Shown piece by piece: positions 6,361 to 15,507 of a stretch of DNA of 22,551 nt. Both the position numbers and the translations under genes were made by a program. The stretch spans positions 1-22,551 of IMG/VR virus record IMGVR_UViG_3300030110_005295; one strand, given 5' to 3'. The notes under the pieces were generated by a model. That model ran no database searches. It saw only the letters and a list, made by a program, of their open reading frames with translations, and was not told the DNA's origin. Source of the DNA: a virus. Each line of letters begins with the position of its first letter. The first letter of the stretch is position 1.

Positions 6361-7613
6361 TGCCTAAATTACCTTTTTTTAGTTCAAAAACTCAAGGTAC
6401 CTCAAATAATGCAGGTGGTGGCGGTGGTGCTGGAGGAATAGTCCCTGTTAGAGTTATAAAAACTTTACTTGAGGGTGAAACTCACCCTGAAGTGTTTAAA
6501 CAGTTTGGTGAATATCAAGCTATTGGAGGAATATTCTACAGCGTATTAACAAATTCAAACCCAATACCAGATTTTACTTCTAATTCATTTGCTCTTCCTT
6601 TATTTCCTAATTTATCACAAGTGCCATTAGAAAATGAAGTAGTTTATATAATAGATTTACCTAGTAATAACGTTCAAGCTATACCAAATAGTGTAAATAC
6701 ATATTATTTTCAAGCTGTTAATATTTGGGGCAGTGTTCACCATAACGCTATACCAGACCCAATTCAATCTTTCTTAAAAGGTGATAAAGCAGCACAAACA
6801 AGAGATTACCAACAAATAGATGGAGGTTTAGTACGACAGGTTACAGATGGGGGTACAGAAATAGATTTAGGGGATACTTTTAATGAAAGGATAGATGTAA
6901 GAAATCTTCAACCTTATGAAGGAGATATTATACATGAAGGTAGGTGGGGCCAATCAATAAGATTTGGATCTACAGTATCGGGAAGTATAATACCTAATTC
7001 ATGGTCTAACTCAGGGTTAAATGGTGATCCTATAACAATAATTAGAAATGGACAACATGAAGAAGATAAAGAACCATGGATCCCACAAGTAGAAGATATT
7101 AATAAAGATGCTTCAAGTATTTATTTAACATCTACACAACTAATTCCAATATCGGGTTCATCAACTATTTATGATTCTTATTTTTTCCCACCTACGAAAT
7201 TAAATGAATATTCAGGAGAACAAATAATATTAAATTCTGGTAGACTAGTTTTAAACTCTAAATCAGATTCAATTATGTTAAGTTCATTTAATACAATAGG
7301 TTTAAATTCAGTTAAAAGTGTAAATGTAGATTCACCATCAACAGTAATTAAATCAAAAAGTATAGCTTTAGGAGATAAAAATGCATCTGAACCAATGATA
7401 TTAGGTAATAAATTCTTATCAGATTTTGAGGATTTATGTAATGCCTTAAGTACAATGGCAGATGTATTAGCAAAAAACCCAGTAGGAGGACCTGGGAATA
7501 TATCAATTCCTATAGTACCTTTAACACCTGCAGCAACTAAATTATCAACTTTAGCTGCTAATATGTTAAGTAGAATAACAGAGTATAAATCAAAAACAAC
7601 AACAAGTAAATAA
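6360..7613 (+). CDS. Baseplate central spike-like protein (no lysozyme domain)
   Basis: A 417-residue protein. Residues 10-27 are a Gly/Asn/Ser-rich linker (GGGGGAGG at 19-26). Residues 30-205 contain an OB-type region ending in the motif EGDIIHEGRWGQSIRFGS (187-204), typical of phage spike/hub proteins. Residues 286-337 are short repeating strands (QIILNS, RLVLNS, SIMLSS, TIGLNS, VNVDS) suited to a triple-stranded beta-helix needle. Residues 350-417 are helical. T4 gp5 has a lysozyme domain between the OB fold and the needle; none is recognised here, so peptidoglycan digestion must come from another protein or is not needed. It starts by TAATG overlap with the preceding gene and overlaps the next gene in the same way, indicating a tail operon. 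Confidence 0.72.
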   Translation: MPKLPFFSSKTQGTSNNAGGGGGAGGIVPVRVIKTLLEGETHPEVFKQFGEYQAIGGIFYSVLTNSNPIPDFTSNSFALPLFPNLSQVPLENEVVYIIDLPSNNVQAIPNSVNTYYFQAVNIWGSVHHNAIPDPIQSFLKGDKAAQTRDYQQIDGGLVRQVTDGGTEIDLGDTFNERIDVRNLQPYEGDIIHEGRWGQSIRFGSTVSGSIIPNSWSNSGLNGDPITIIRNGQHEEDKEPWIPQVEDINKDASSIYLTSTQLIPISGSSTIYDSYFFPPTKLNEYSGEQIILNSGRLVLNSKSDSIMLSSFNTIGLNSVKSVNVDSPSTVIKSKSIALGDKNASEPMILGNKFLSDFEDLCNALSTMADVLAKNPVGGPGNISIPIVPLTPAATKLSTLAANMLSRITEYKSKTTTSK

Positions 7614-10213
7614 TGGGTTTAGATGCTATAGCTCTTGCGCAAGTATATCAAATAGTTAAAAACTCAGACAAAATGTCTAAGGGCCTGGATGCTGCTGAAA
7701 AAGCAATTATAAATAAAGGTTTAGAATTAATTGAAGAAGCTGGGGTAGATCCTAATACATTACCTTTTGATGTTCGTGCTCTTTTAAGAGGTGAACTACC
7801 AGCTGCAGATCCTAGTGCCTTACTTACTCCAGAAATAATATGTGCTCAACCCTTAATGACTGTTCAACAGAAAGAAAAAGTAACAAGGTTAGTAAATAGT
7901 GGCCAAGATAAAGTTCAAGATCTTGTTGATTTAACAGATAGTATATCTAACACAGTTTTAAAATTACAAGAACCAGTAAATAGATTACAACAAAAAATTA
8001 TACCAGCTGAAGAATCTATAACTTTAACATCTGAAATAGTACAAATACTAAAACTATTAGCTTTGCCTACATCTATAGGAACAGTAGGACAACCAAATTC
8101 TGTAAATAATACTTTTGCTTCTATATTAATTACTTTATCAGAATATCTTCAAACAGGATCAGCAAACATTAAAACGGTTCAAGCCGCTCTAGGAACAATG
8201 ACATCTACTATTAATGATGTTTCATCCCAAGTAAATGCTGTAAGTGTGGTAGTTAATCCATTTACTACTTTATTAACTATGGTTCAATCTATAGCAAATT
8301 TACAAGATCAATGTCCTATAGTAAGTCAAGGAGAAATAGATGCTATTGGAAATAATTTAGCTAATAATATTGAAGGAAATTTAGCTTTAGCTGATTTTAT
8401 AAGTAACCCATTTGCAGATTCTTTAGTAGCATTAGAAGAAAGCTTACAACCAAATTCCCCAAATCCTGTAGTTTATAAGAATTTTAAGTTTATATTAGAA
8501 TATGATCCGGATCAATATATTGAACGTGTAGATGAAAACCCAGATTCACCTACCTTTGGAGAAACATTTACAGTACAAAGATTTTCATTTCCATCAAGAA
8601 GAATAAAAGCAGTAAGAGAAAATAGTGTTGGTGTAAATGATGGTATACCTGGATATGGTAGTGATATTATTGTTTATAATAGTAACCCTCAAATCAACCC
8701 TGATTTTCCTAATGGAGCATACTCATATGCTAAAAATGTTAGAGTATTAATTGATGAAGCAAAATTTGCTGTTGATGTTTATACTGCAAATATTACATTG
8801 TGGGTAGCTCCTCCTGTAAGAGATAGAATACAGCAAACATCATCATTATCAATATCTTATAACACATTAACACCAGCACAACAAGAACAATATCGTGAAT
8901 TATACGGTGAAGTACCTCCTGGTCAAGGAAATAGATCACTCCCACAGTATATATTATATGGTGGTAATAGTGTTAATTTAAATAGTTCACCAACAGATAT
9001 AGAATTTGGATCAAATGCCTTAGTACAAGGATCATCAGCTTATAATACTCAAGGTCTTACAATTTCTTCATATATTACATCTGGAACTATTCAAATAAAT
9101 TCTCCTATAAGTATAGAAATGACTACTTTTGGAGGAAATGGTAATTCAAATCAAACAGGTGCTGATGGTGGTGGAAATTTAGGATTTACAGAAGCTTTAT
9201 TTACTCTAAAAAGATCTACTGCTATACAAGATAATATTAACCCTTTTACAGGAAGAAGAAAAGATGTTAATCAAGATGCTATAACACAATTTACAGATGA
9301 GTTTGGATTAGATGTTTTACCTTTTATGGAAACTTTTTACCAAACATTAACAGAAGATACTTTAACTGAAAATGGTTTAGCCCAATCACCTTTTAATAAT
9401 ACACTAGCAGGGTTTGAGCTAACAGGTTTATCATATTTTGAAAAATTACAATATATTCAAGATGAATATTTTGGTCAAAGAGGAACAAGTGTTTCTTCAA
9501 TGCCCTATAGACAAGGTGGTTTTAGACAAGTATTAGCTAGTGGAGCTATAGCAAATCCAAATTCTAAACCAGAAGGTATAAATCAAGCAATAGAAGTATT
9601 ATTTAACAAAACAAAACCTCTTCTTTTTAATCAAAGTGCACTTGGAATATCAAGGAGATTAAAAGGTAGAAAATGGCAGTTATCTGATAGTTCTAACCCA
9701 GGAGATCAAAGTAATAGATGGATTATATTATATAGTAATGAAAGTGATTGGTTAGTTGGTAAAAATTATTATGAGATGGCTAGAAGAAATTCTGTTGATG
9801 AACAGCGAGCACTTGATACTGGAGATATAACATCTAAAGCTGTAACACTTGCTATGTTTAGAAGTTTTTTATTTTATATAAAAAATAAATATGAATCATT
9901 ATTTGGAGGGAATAGTAATGACTATAATAATGGGGCATGGCTTGGAGGATCAACTTCAATCCCACTTATACCTACATCTATTTCATCTAGTGAAGACGTC
10001 CAAGTAATTCAAATATCCCAAACAGCAGGTAGAGATGAAACAATAAGAGAAAATATTGGTGGTGTTGAAATACTAGGAACATATACCTACCAACTAGAAA
10101 TAATTGACAGTATCCCTGAAGTAGGAGGGGCAGAAACTAATTATCCTACTAATTTTACAAAATTTAAGATTGAACCTGTAAATGAATCAACAGAGTCACT
10201 TAATTTTACATAA
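7613..10213 (+). CDS. Large virion structural protein, probably baseplate hub or wedge, 866 residues
   Basis: The first 285 residues are mostly helical with heptad-like stretches (residues 90-140 around DKVQDLVDLTDSISNTVLKL), giving a long helical or coiled-coil arm. From about residue 291 (FKFILEYDPDQYIERVDE) the protein is strand-rich, with FPSRRIKAVRENS and YAKNVRVLIDEAKFAVDVYT segments like those of phage baseplate assembly domains. Residues 425-540 are Asn/Ser/Gly-rich, and the C-terminal 300 residues mix helices and strands (RRLKGRKWQLSDSS near 680-693). No enzymatic motif is seen. It lies between the spike and gp25, so a baseplate role is likely; a hub, a wedge or a tape-measure-linked part cannot be told apart. 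Confidence 0.7.
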   Translation: MGLDAIALAQVYQIVKNSDKMSKGLDAAEKAIINKGLELIEEAGVDPNTLPFDVRALLRGELPAADPSALLTPEIICAQPLMTVQQKEKVTRLVNSGQDKVQDLVDLTDSISNTVLKLQEPVNRLQQKIIPAEESITLTSEIVQILKLLALPTSIGTVGQPNSVNNTFASILITLSEYLQTGSANIKTVQAALGTMTSTINDVSSQVNAVSVVVNPFTTLLTMVQSIANLQDQCPIVSQGEIDAIGNNLANNIEGNLALADFISNPFADSLVALEESLQPNSPNPVVYKNFKFILEYDPDQYIERVDENPDSPTFGETFTVQRFSFPSRRIKAVRENSVGVNDGIPGYGSDIIVYNSNPQINPDFPNGAYSYAKNVRVLIDEAKFAVDVYTANITLWVAPPVRDRIQQTSSLSISYNTLTPAQQEQYRELYGEVPPGQGNRSLPQYILYGGNSVNLNSSPTDIEFGSNALVQGSSAYNTQGLTISSYITSGTIQINSPISIEMTTFGGNGNSNQTGADGGGNLGFTEALFTLKRSTAIQDNINPFTGRRKDVNQDAITQFTDEFGLDVLPFMETFYQTLTEDTLTENGLAQSPFNNTLAGFELTGLSYFEKLQYIQDEYFGQRGTSVSSMPYRQGGFRQVLASGAIANPNSKPEGINQAIEVLFNKTKPLLFNQSALGISRRLKGRKWQLSDSSNPGDQSNRWIILYSNESDWLVGKNYYEMARRNSVDEQRALDTGDITSKAVTLAMFRSFLFYIKNKYESLFGGNSNDYNNGAWLGGSTSIPLIPTSISSSEDVQVIQISQTAGRDETIRENIGGVEILGTYTYQLEIIDSIPEVGGAETNYPTNFTKFKIEPVNESTESLNFT

Positions 10214-10244
10214 AAAACATAATAATTTAATATTTATAAATAAA

Positions 10245-10595
10245 ATGAAGACATCAGCACTTAAAACAATAATAAAAGAAGCCGTTAAAGAGGCTATTCA
10301 AGAAGAATTGAAGGAAATTTTATTGGAAGCTGTTAAAACTCCAAAAGTTATAACTCAACCAACATACACAGCTCCTGTAACAGAAAATAAAGAACCAATA
10401 GTTCGCCAAACACCAACAATGACGGCAGATGCTAAAAGAGCAGCGTATGAAAATATATTAGGTGATACAGCAGCTAGTTTTAATAGTAGTAATGCTCAAA
10501 CATTTAGACCACAAGCTGGAATGGACGTAGCAAATGGCACATTACCACCAGGAGAGGTAGATTTAAGTCAAATAGCGGGATTAATGAATAAATAA
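10245..10595 (+). CDS. Small helical phage protein, 116 residues
   Basis: The frame is open from ATG 10182, but that start lies inside the preceding gene; the ATG at 10245, 31 bases after the stop, gives the sensible N terminus MKTSALKTIIKEAVKEAIQE, an amphipathic helix of about 30 residues. The rest is low complexity, rich in Thr, Pro, Ala and Gln, and probably disordered, with MTADAKRAAYENILGDTA near residues 60-77. Short proteins starting with such a helix are, from memory, found beside gp25 in marine T4-like phages. A chaperone or connector for baseplate assembly is conceivable, not shown. TATTTATAAATA directly precedes the start. Confidence 0.7.
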   Translation: MKTSALKTIIKEAVKEAIQEELKEILLEAVKTPKVITQPTYTAPVTENKEPIVRQTPTMTADAKRAAYENILGDTAASFNSSNAQTFRPQAGMDVANGTLPPGEVDLSQIAGLMNK

Positions 10596-10597
10596 TA

Positions 10598-11005
10598 ATG
10601 GCAAGAATAATACAAAGTGAATTTCCAATTGATCTTACTCCTAGTGTAGCAGTAGGGTATGGTTTTCCTTTAGATGGAAATGCTGTGTTTATTCCAACAT
10701 TTACTACAAGAGAACAATTAAAAGCTAATTTAGTTAATTATTTATTAACTAATAAAGGTGAAAGATTATTTAGACCAGACTTTGGGGGTGATTTAAGAAA
10801 TTTATTATTTGAAGCTATATTAGACTCAACAACAGATGCACTACAAATAAGAATACAAAATGATATTAATTTATTTTTTCCTGAAATAGTAGTAAAACAA
10901 ATAGAATTTATAAATGAACCTGATAGAAATGAAATAACTTTTAATCTAGTATATCAAATAGAAAATTTTGGTATTGAAGATGAAATAACCATAGAATTAG
11001 AATAA
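10598..11005 (+). CDS. gp25: Baseplate wedge protein, gpW/gp25 family
   Basis: A 135-residue protein, the usual size for gp25 (T4 gp25 is 132). The family hallmark is LLTNKGERLFRPDFGGDL at 49-66, including the conserved Gly-Glu-Arg and P-x-F-G-G, followed by LRNLLFE. The C-terminal half has the IQNDINLFFPEIVVKQIEF strand-helix pattern and ends in strands (FNLVYQI, DEITIELE). gp25 forms part of the wedge inner ring and is related to the sheath-initiating protein in contractile systems. It starts three bases after the preceding gene and overlaps gp6 by one base (TAATG), the same order as gp25-gp6 in T4-like phages and related contractile tails. Confidence 0.93.
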   Translation: MARIIQSEFPIDLTPSVAVGYGFPLDGNAVFIPTFTTREQLKANLVNYLLTNKGERLFRPDFGGDLRNLLFEAILDSTTDALQIRIQNDINLFFPEIVVKQIEFINEPDRNEITFNLVYQIENFGIEDEITIELE

Positions 11006-12882
11006 TGGCCCAATTAGATAGAGACATAAGATATACAGATAGAGATTTTAATACTATTAGAAGTCAACTAATAGATTATTCAAAAACCTATTTCCCAAAT
11101 ACATTTAATGATTTTACAGAAACTTCTACAGGTATGCTATTTATTGAAATGGCAGCTTATGTAGGAGATGTAATGTCTTTTTATCTAGATAATCAAATTC
11201 AAGAAACATTTATACAAAAAGCTAGACAAACTCAAAATTTATATGCTTTAGCTTATTCATTAGGTTATGTTCCAAAAGTAACAACAGTTGCTACTACTTT
11301 TGTTGATTATTATCAACAAGTACCATCTATAGTAAGTGCAAGTATTTACGTACCAGATTATAGTTATGCTTTATTAATACCAGAAAATACATCTATTACA
11401 GCTAATAATGATTCATCTACTAAATTTTTAACAGAGGATGTAGTAGATTTTTCAGCATCAAGCTCTTTAGATCCAACAACAGTATCAGTTTACCAAATTA
11501 CAAACGGTAACCCAACATATTATTTATTAAAGAAAAGTAGAAAAGCTACATCATCAGAAATAATATCAACTAGTTTTACATTTACAAATGCTAAAAAATT
11601 CGATAGTGTTAATATAAATGATGCTAATATTATAGGAATATTAGATGTATTTGATTCTAATGGTAATCAATGGTATGAAGTACCTAATTTAGCTCAAGAA
11701 AATGTTTATAATACTATAAGAAATACAGATACAAATGATCCAAATTTTATAAATGACCCAGAAGTTCCTTATTTGTTAGAATTAAAAACAGTACAAAGAA
11801 GATTTGCAGCTAGATTTATAGATTCAGGATCATTACAACTTCAATTTGGAGCTGGTAGTACTAGATCTACAACAGAAGAAATAATACCTAACCCAGATAA
11901 TGTAGGTTTAGGTTTACCTTTTGAACAAAATAAATTAACAACAGCATTTTCCCCAACAAATTTTGTATTTACAAACACTTATGGAATTGCACCTTATAAT
12001 ACTACTTTAACAGTAAGATATTTAAAAGGAGGAGGAGCATCAGCTAATGTAGAAGCAGGAACATTAACTGGAGTAGATAATACTAATGTAACTTTTGTTA
12101 ATCAACCTATAATAACTACTCCTGCTGTCACAAATGCTCTAGCAAATCAAATATTTAATTCATTAACTTCAAATAATCCTTTAGCAGCTGATGGTGGTAT
12201 GGATGGAGATACTGTTGAAGAATTAAGACAGAATGCTTTAGGTAATTTTCAAAATCAATTAAGAGTAGTAACTACACAAGATTATTTAGTTAGAGCATTA
12301 TCAATGCCTTCTAAATTAGGTACTATAGCTAAAGCACACGCTCAACCTCAAAAAATAGGAGATTACCAATCAGGTGAGTTACCATCTGTATTGGATTTAT
12401 ATATTTTATCTTTTAATTCTAATAAACAATTAAGGACAGCATCTGTTACTTTAAAAAGAAATTTACAAACTTATCTATCAGAATATAGAATGATAAATGA
12501 TTCTATTAACATAAAAGATGCTTATATAATTAACATACAAGTTAATTTTGAAATAGTAGTTAATCCTAATTATAATAATAGTGAAGTACTAACTAATTGT
12601 ATAGATTCATTACAAGCTTATTTTGATATAGATAAATGGCAAATTAATGAACCTATTATAATGAAAGATATATTTGTAAGATTAAGTAAAATAGAAGGAG
12701 TTCAAATTGTAAAAAACATAGTAATAAGTAATCTAACAGGAGAAAGTAAGGGATATAGTAATTTTTCATATGATACTACAGCTGCAACTATAGATGATGT
12801 TTTATATCCATCTTTAGACCCAATGGTATTTGAAGTAAAATATCCTAATCAAGATATTATAGGTAAAGTAGTAGCAATATAA
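11005..12882 (+). CDS. gp6: Baseplate wedge protein gp6 (baseplate J-like)
   Basis: A 625-residue protein, close to T4 gp6 (660). The N terminus, YTDRDFNTIRSQLIDYSK (10-27) and TSTGMLFIEMAAYVGDVMSFYL (40-61), is the typical start of this family, followed by a helix carrying RQTQNLYALAYSLGYVP (74-90). The J-like core includes AADGGMDGDTVEELRQNA near 394-411 and TTQDYLVRALSMPSKLGTIA, and the C-terminal third is alternating strands and helices (INDSINIKDAYIINIQVNFE). gp6 dimers join wedges and control sheath contraction. It overlaps gp25 by one base and precedes the 870-residue structural protein by 12 bases. No insertion modules of the type seen in the next genes are apparent. Confidence 0.92.
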   Translation: MAQLDRDIRYTDRDFNTIRSQLIDYSKTYFPNTFNDFTETSTGMLFIEMAAYVGDVMSFYLDNQIQETFIQKARQTQNLYALAYSLGYVPKVTTVATTFVDYYQQVPSIVSASIYVPDYSYALLIPENTSITANNDSSTKFLTEDVVDFSASSSLDPTTVSVYQITNGNPTYYLLKKSRKATSSEIISTSFTFTNAKKFDSVNINDANIIGILDVFDSNGNQWYEVPNLAQENVYNTIRNTDTNDPNFINDPEVPYLLELKTVQRRFAARFIDSGSLQLQFGAGSTRSTTEEIIPNPDNVGLGLPFEQNKLTTAFSPTNFVFTNTYGIAPYNTTLTVRYLKGGGASANVEAGTLTGVDNTNVTFVNQPIITTPAVTNALANQIFNSLTSNNPLAADGGMDGDTVEELRQNALGNFQNQLRVVTTQDYLVRALSMPSKLGTIAKAHAQPQKIGDYQSGELPSVLDLYILSFNSNKQLRTASVTLKRNLQTYLSEYRMINDSINIKDAYIINIQVNFEIVVNPNYNNSEVLTNCIDSLQAYFDIDKWQINEPIIMKDIFVRLSKIEGVQIVKNIVISNLTGESKGYSNFSYDTTAATIDDVLYPSLDPMVFEVKYPNQDIIGKVVAI

Positions 12883-12894
12883 TTATATTAAGAA

Positions 12895-15507
12895 ATGGCA
12901 AATAGAAAAATATTCCCTTTAAAAGATGCAACAATGTATACTTTCTCCCAAAGTAGAAATACTGGGTTAGATGAGATATTAGAAGCTACTACAATATTAG
13001 AAGAAGATTCTCCTCAGGTAAGTAGATATTTACTTAAATATTCTCAAGATGAAATTAATACTTGGGTTACTTCTAGTGTATCAGGTTCAGTTACAGGCAC
13101 AACAGCTGGTGTTATGGTACTTAATGATCCAAATTTAATAAGACCAGAATCATATCAAAATTTCGAAACTAAAGGATTATCCTATCCTACAAGTTCAAGA
13201 AATAAATTTGATGCTATAGTAGAGCCATTATACTCAGGTAGTCAAAATCCAAATGAACCTATATATGCAGGTGGAAGTGGAACAGGTTTACAACTTTATT
13301 TATCAACAGGAGCAGCATATTTTAAACCAGGTGTTAGTTTAAGTGCATCAATAGCAACAAGTAATGCAGGTGGTCAACCAGCGGATAATGGTTGTAGAAT
13401 GACAGCTCCAGACGGTAATTATGGTCCATTTGCATTTAATAGAGGTGCAACAGGTAATTTAGAAGCAGATACACAAGGTGCAACTGTAACACTTGTAGTT
13501 AAAAATAACAGATTTGAAGATGCTTTTGTAGGTACAACAGCATTAACTTCAGGTGCTTCATTATTTGGTTCAGATGCTGAAACAGGTGCTACTCCTTCTT
13601 ATGGAGACTCTAATGCAGCAACAATGGCTGTTTTAGCTGCAGATTTAATAGCTGCAGGAATACAACTCGAATCAGGTGGATTAGTTGCAGGTCAAAATGT
13701 TTTAGCACAAACAGGAGGAGCAGCAAAAACAGCAATAGGTAACGTAACAGGACCTTTTGAAATTGATTTAAGTGGAGCAGGTGTTACTGTAACAGGTGGA
13801 ACACAACAAACAGGTAATGGTGGGGCTTTAACATTAACTGGTGATGGAGCAGGTAATGTATCAGCAGCTACAATTCCTAGTCTTGGTCAGGGTCAACAGT
13901 ATGTAGTTGGTAATATAATAACAATACCACAAGCTAATTTAATAGCAGCTGGTTTTACAGGTACTGTAGGTGTATTAACACTTACTTTAGGAGCAAGTAA
14001 TATAACTGCTGATGTAGCAAATAATGATGTTTCGTTTAATAATGGGTTTGGTAGTTTAGATGATGATTGGGGTGTATTTCCAATTACTTCATTAATAGCA
14101 GGTTATGATCCTAAATTATCTAGAGGTAAAGGATATAAATTTTCAGATAGATTATATATTCCTTCACAGTCATTCCATGGTTCAGATGATTATTATTTCG
14201 AATTAGATAAAGTAAATTCAGGAGCTAGTCCTAACACACAAAATTTTGAACCAGTTGAACATCAAATTACAATGGATAATTATGCTGCTGTAGTTACTGG
14301 TCTAGGAATGGATCAAAATTTAAAAATATACCCAGTTTCAGGAAGTTGGAATATGGGAACAGGTAGATTAGCTGACAACCCAATGACATCAAATGGTGTA
14401 AGTTGGAAATTTAGAAACTACTCAGGTTCAGCAGCTGAAGGAGCTTTAAATTGGGCTGAATCAGGAGCTATGACTACTGCAGCTGATCAACAAATAATAT
14501 CTACAACAGTAGGTACTATTAATGCTTCATTAACTAATATAGCAGGAAATGGAAGTAGAGGAGGAACAGGAGCACAATTTACAATTACAACCACAGGAGC
14601 ACAATTTACAATAACAACAGTAACTTGTACTACAGCGGGAACAGGATATATACCAGGAGATACAATTACAATAGCAGCAGCAGATTTAACTGGTGGGGCA
14701 ATAGGAACAGTAACAACTGATTTAGTATTTAAAGTTACTACAGTTGATGGTTTTGGAGCTTTTTCTGAAGCATCATATTCAGGATCAGATGTAGCTGGAG
14801 GAGGAAATTGGTATACAGGATCAAATGTAGGATTAGATGTAATACAAGAAAGAGTATTTAGTTATGGATCTGGAATTGATATAGAAGTAGATGTAACTGA
14901 TACTGTAAAAACCTGGTATACTTACTCACTAGCATCTATAACAAAAGGATTTCCAAATGATGGATTTTTAGTTAAACAATCAAGTTCAAGAGAATTTGTT
15001 GATAATAGAAATTTTCAATCCACATTTAAATATTTTTCAATAGACACAAATACAATATACCCACCTGCATTAAATTTAAAATGGAATGATTATTGTTTTT
15101 CTACAGGATCAACTAATCAATCAGTATTAAATACACAAGAATCATTTGTTAGCATTTATAATAATGCAGGTACATATTACTCAGAAAGTGTACCTAGATT
15201 AAGAGTAGCAGCAATACCAAAATATCCTGATGTAGTGTTTCAAACGGCTTCGTTATATACTAATAACCATTACTTACCATATACTTCATCATTTTATGCT
15301 ATTAAAGATACAGATACAAATGAGTATGTAGTTCCATTTTCAGACCCTTACACTAAAATAAGTGCAGATAGTATATCTAGTTATTTTGATGTAGAAATGG
15401 CTGGGTTGGAACCTGAAAGATATTATACTATATTGATTAAATCCACAGTAGGTGGTACAGTAAAAGTATTTGATGAAGATATAATGTTTAAAGTAATTAA
15501 TGGATAA
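12895..15507 (+). CDS. Large virion structural protein with inserted Gly/Thr-rich modules, 870 residues
   Basis: Residues 1-60 (KIFPLKDATMYTFSQSRNTG, then SRYLLKYS) resemble the start of a DNRLRE-like beta domain of cell-surface and phage proteins. The C-terminal half, from about residue 618, has FKYFSIDTNTIYPPALNLKW and FYAIKDTDTNEYVVPF and ends with ERYYTILIKSTVGG and FDEDIMFKVING; from memory this is a widespread phage structural family located after gp6. Residues about 150-370 and 540-617 differ: they are Gly/Ala/Thr-rich, repeat-like and contain GQQYVVGNIITI (334-345) and GTGYIPGDTITI (582-593). They interrupt the family-like parts, for example between an NW at 480-481 region and GNWYTGS near 635. 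A 27-base tandem duplication lies inside the second insert. Likely on the baseplate or fibre network; exact position unknown. Confidence 0.78.
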   Translation: MANRKIFPLKDATMYTFSQSRNTGLDEILEATTILEEDSPQVSRYLLKYSQDEINTWVTSSVSGSVTGTTAGVMVLNDPNLIRPESYQNFETKGLSYPTSSRNKFDAIVEPLYSGSQNPNEPIYAGGSGTGLQLYLSTGAAYFKPGVSLSASIATSNAGGQPADNGCRMTAPDGNYGPFAFNRGATGNLEADTQGATVTLVVKNNRFEDAFVGTTALTSGASLFGSDAETGATPSYGDSNAATMAVLAADLIAAGIQLESGGLVAGQNVLAQTGGAAKTAIGNVTGPFEIDLSGAGVTVTGGTQQTGNGGALTLTGDGAGNVSAATIPSLGQGQQYVVGNIITIPQANLIAAGFTGTVGVLTLTLGASNITADVANNDVSFNNGFGSLDDDWGVFPITSLIAGYDPKLSRGKGYKFSDRLYIPSQSFHGSDDYYFELDKVNSGASPNTQNFEPVEHQITMDNYAAVVTGLGMDQNLKIYPVSGSWNMGTGRLADNPMTSNGVSWKFRNYSGSAAEGALNWAESGAMTTAADQQIISTTVGTINASLTNIAGNGSRGGTGAQFTITTTGAQFTITTVTCTTAGTGYIPGDTITIAAADLTGGAIGTVTTDLVFKVTTVDGFGAFSEASYSGSDVAGGGNWYTGSNVGLDVIQERVFSYGSGIDIEVDVTDTVKTWYTYSLASITKGFPNDGFLVKQSSSREFVDNRNFQSTFKYFSIDTNTIYPPALNLKWNDYCFSTGSTNQSVLNTQESFVSIYNNAGTYYSESVPRLRVAAIPKYPDVVFQTASLYTNNHYLPYTSSFYAIKDTDTNEYVVPFSDPYTKISADSISSYFDVEMAGLEPERYYTILIKSTVGGTVKVFDEDIMFKVING
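13801..13995 (+). repeat. Gly/Thr-rich beta module 1 in the 870-residue structural protein
   Basis: Residues about 303-366. Pattern: GGALTLTGDGAGNVSAATI, a spacer, QYVVGNIITI, then a second strand pair ending GVLTLTL. The order L-T-L-T, G-x-G-x-V, A-x-I, Y-x-x-G-(D/N)-x-I-T-I also appears at 18091-18303, which reads GGTLTLTSNGAGEITTATL and GYTTDTVITI. The two modules are in different genes. Confidence 0.65.
14560..14745 (+). repeat. Gly/Thr-rich beta module 2 in the 870-residue structural protein
   Basis: Residues about 556-617, with GTGYIPGDTITI at 582-593. The DNA around 14637-14650 (GGGAACAGGATATA) is almost identical to 21474-21487 in the giant downstream gene, about 6.8 kb away, so similarity extends to the nucleotide level. 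Confidence 0.65.
14566..14619 (+). repeat. 27-base in-frame tandem duplication
   Basis: Two adjacent copies, 14566-14592 and 14593-14619, each encoding TGAQFTITT (residues 558-566 and 567-575). They differ at two third-codon positions (ATT/ATA and ACC/ACA). It adds nine residues in frame to the edge of module 2 and looks like a recent slippage or unequal recombination event. Confidence 0.9.

Noticed and set aside
10235-10242. Exact T4 late promoter TATAAATA
   Set aside because: It ends two bases before the start codon, so transcription would begin after the ATG; the genome is so A/T-rich that chance matches are expected. Kept only as part of a low-scored motif finding.
10182-10244. Earlier start for the gene ending at 10595
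   Set aside because: It overlaps the preceding gene's end; ATG 10245 gives a clean amphipathic N-terminal helix.
13345-14745. CRISPR-like or diversity-generating repeat array
   Set aside because: The repeats are in-frame protein modules of varied spacing, with no regular spacers, no template repeat and no reverse transcriptase in the window.
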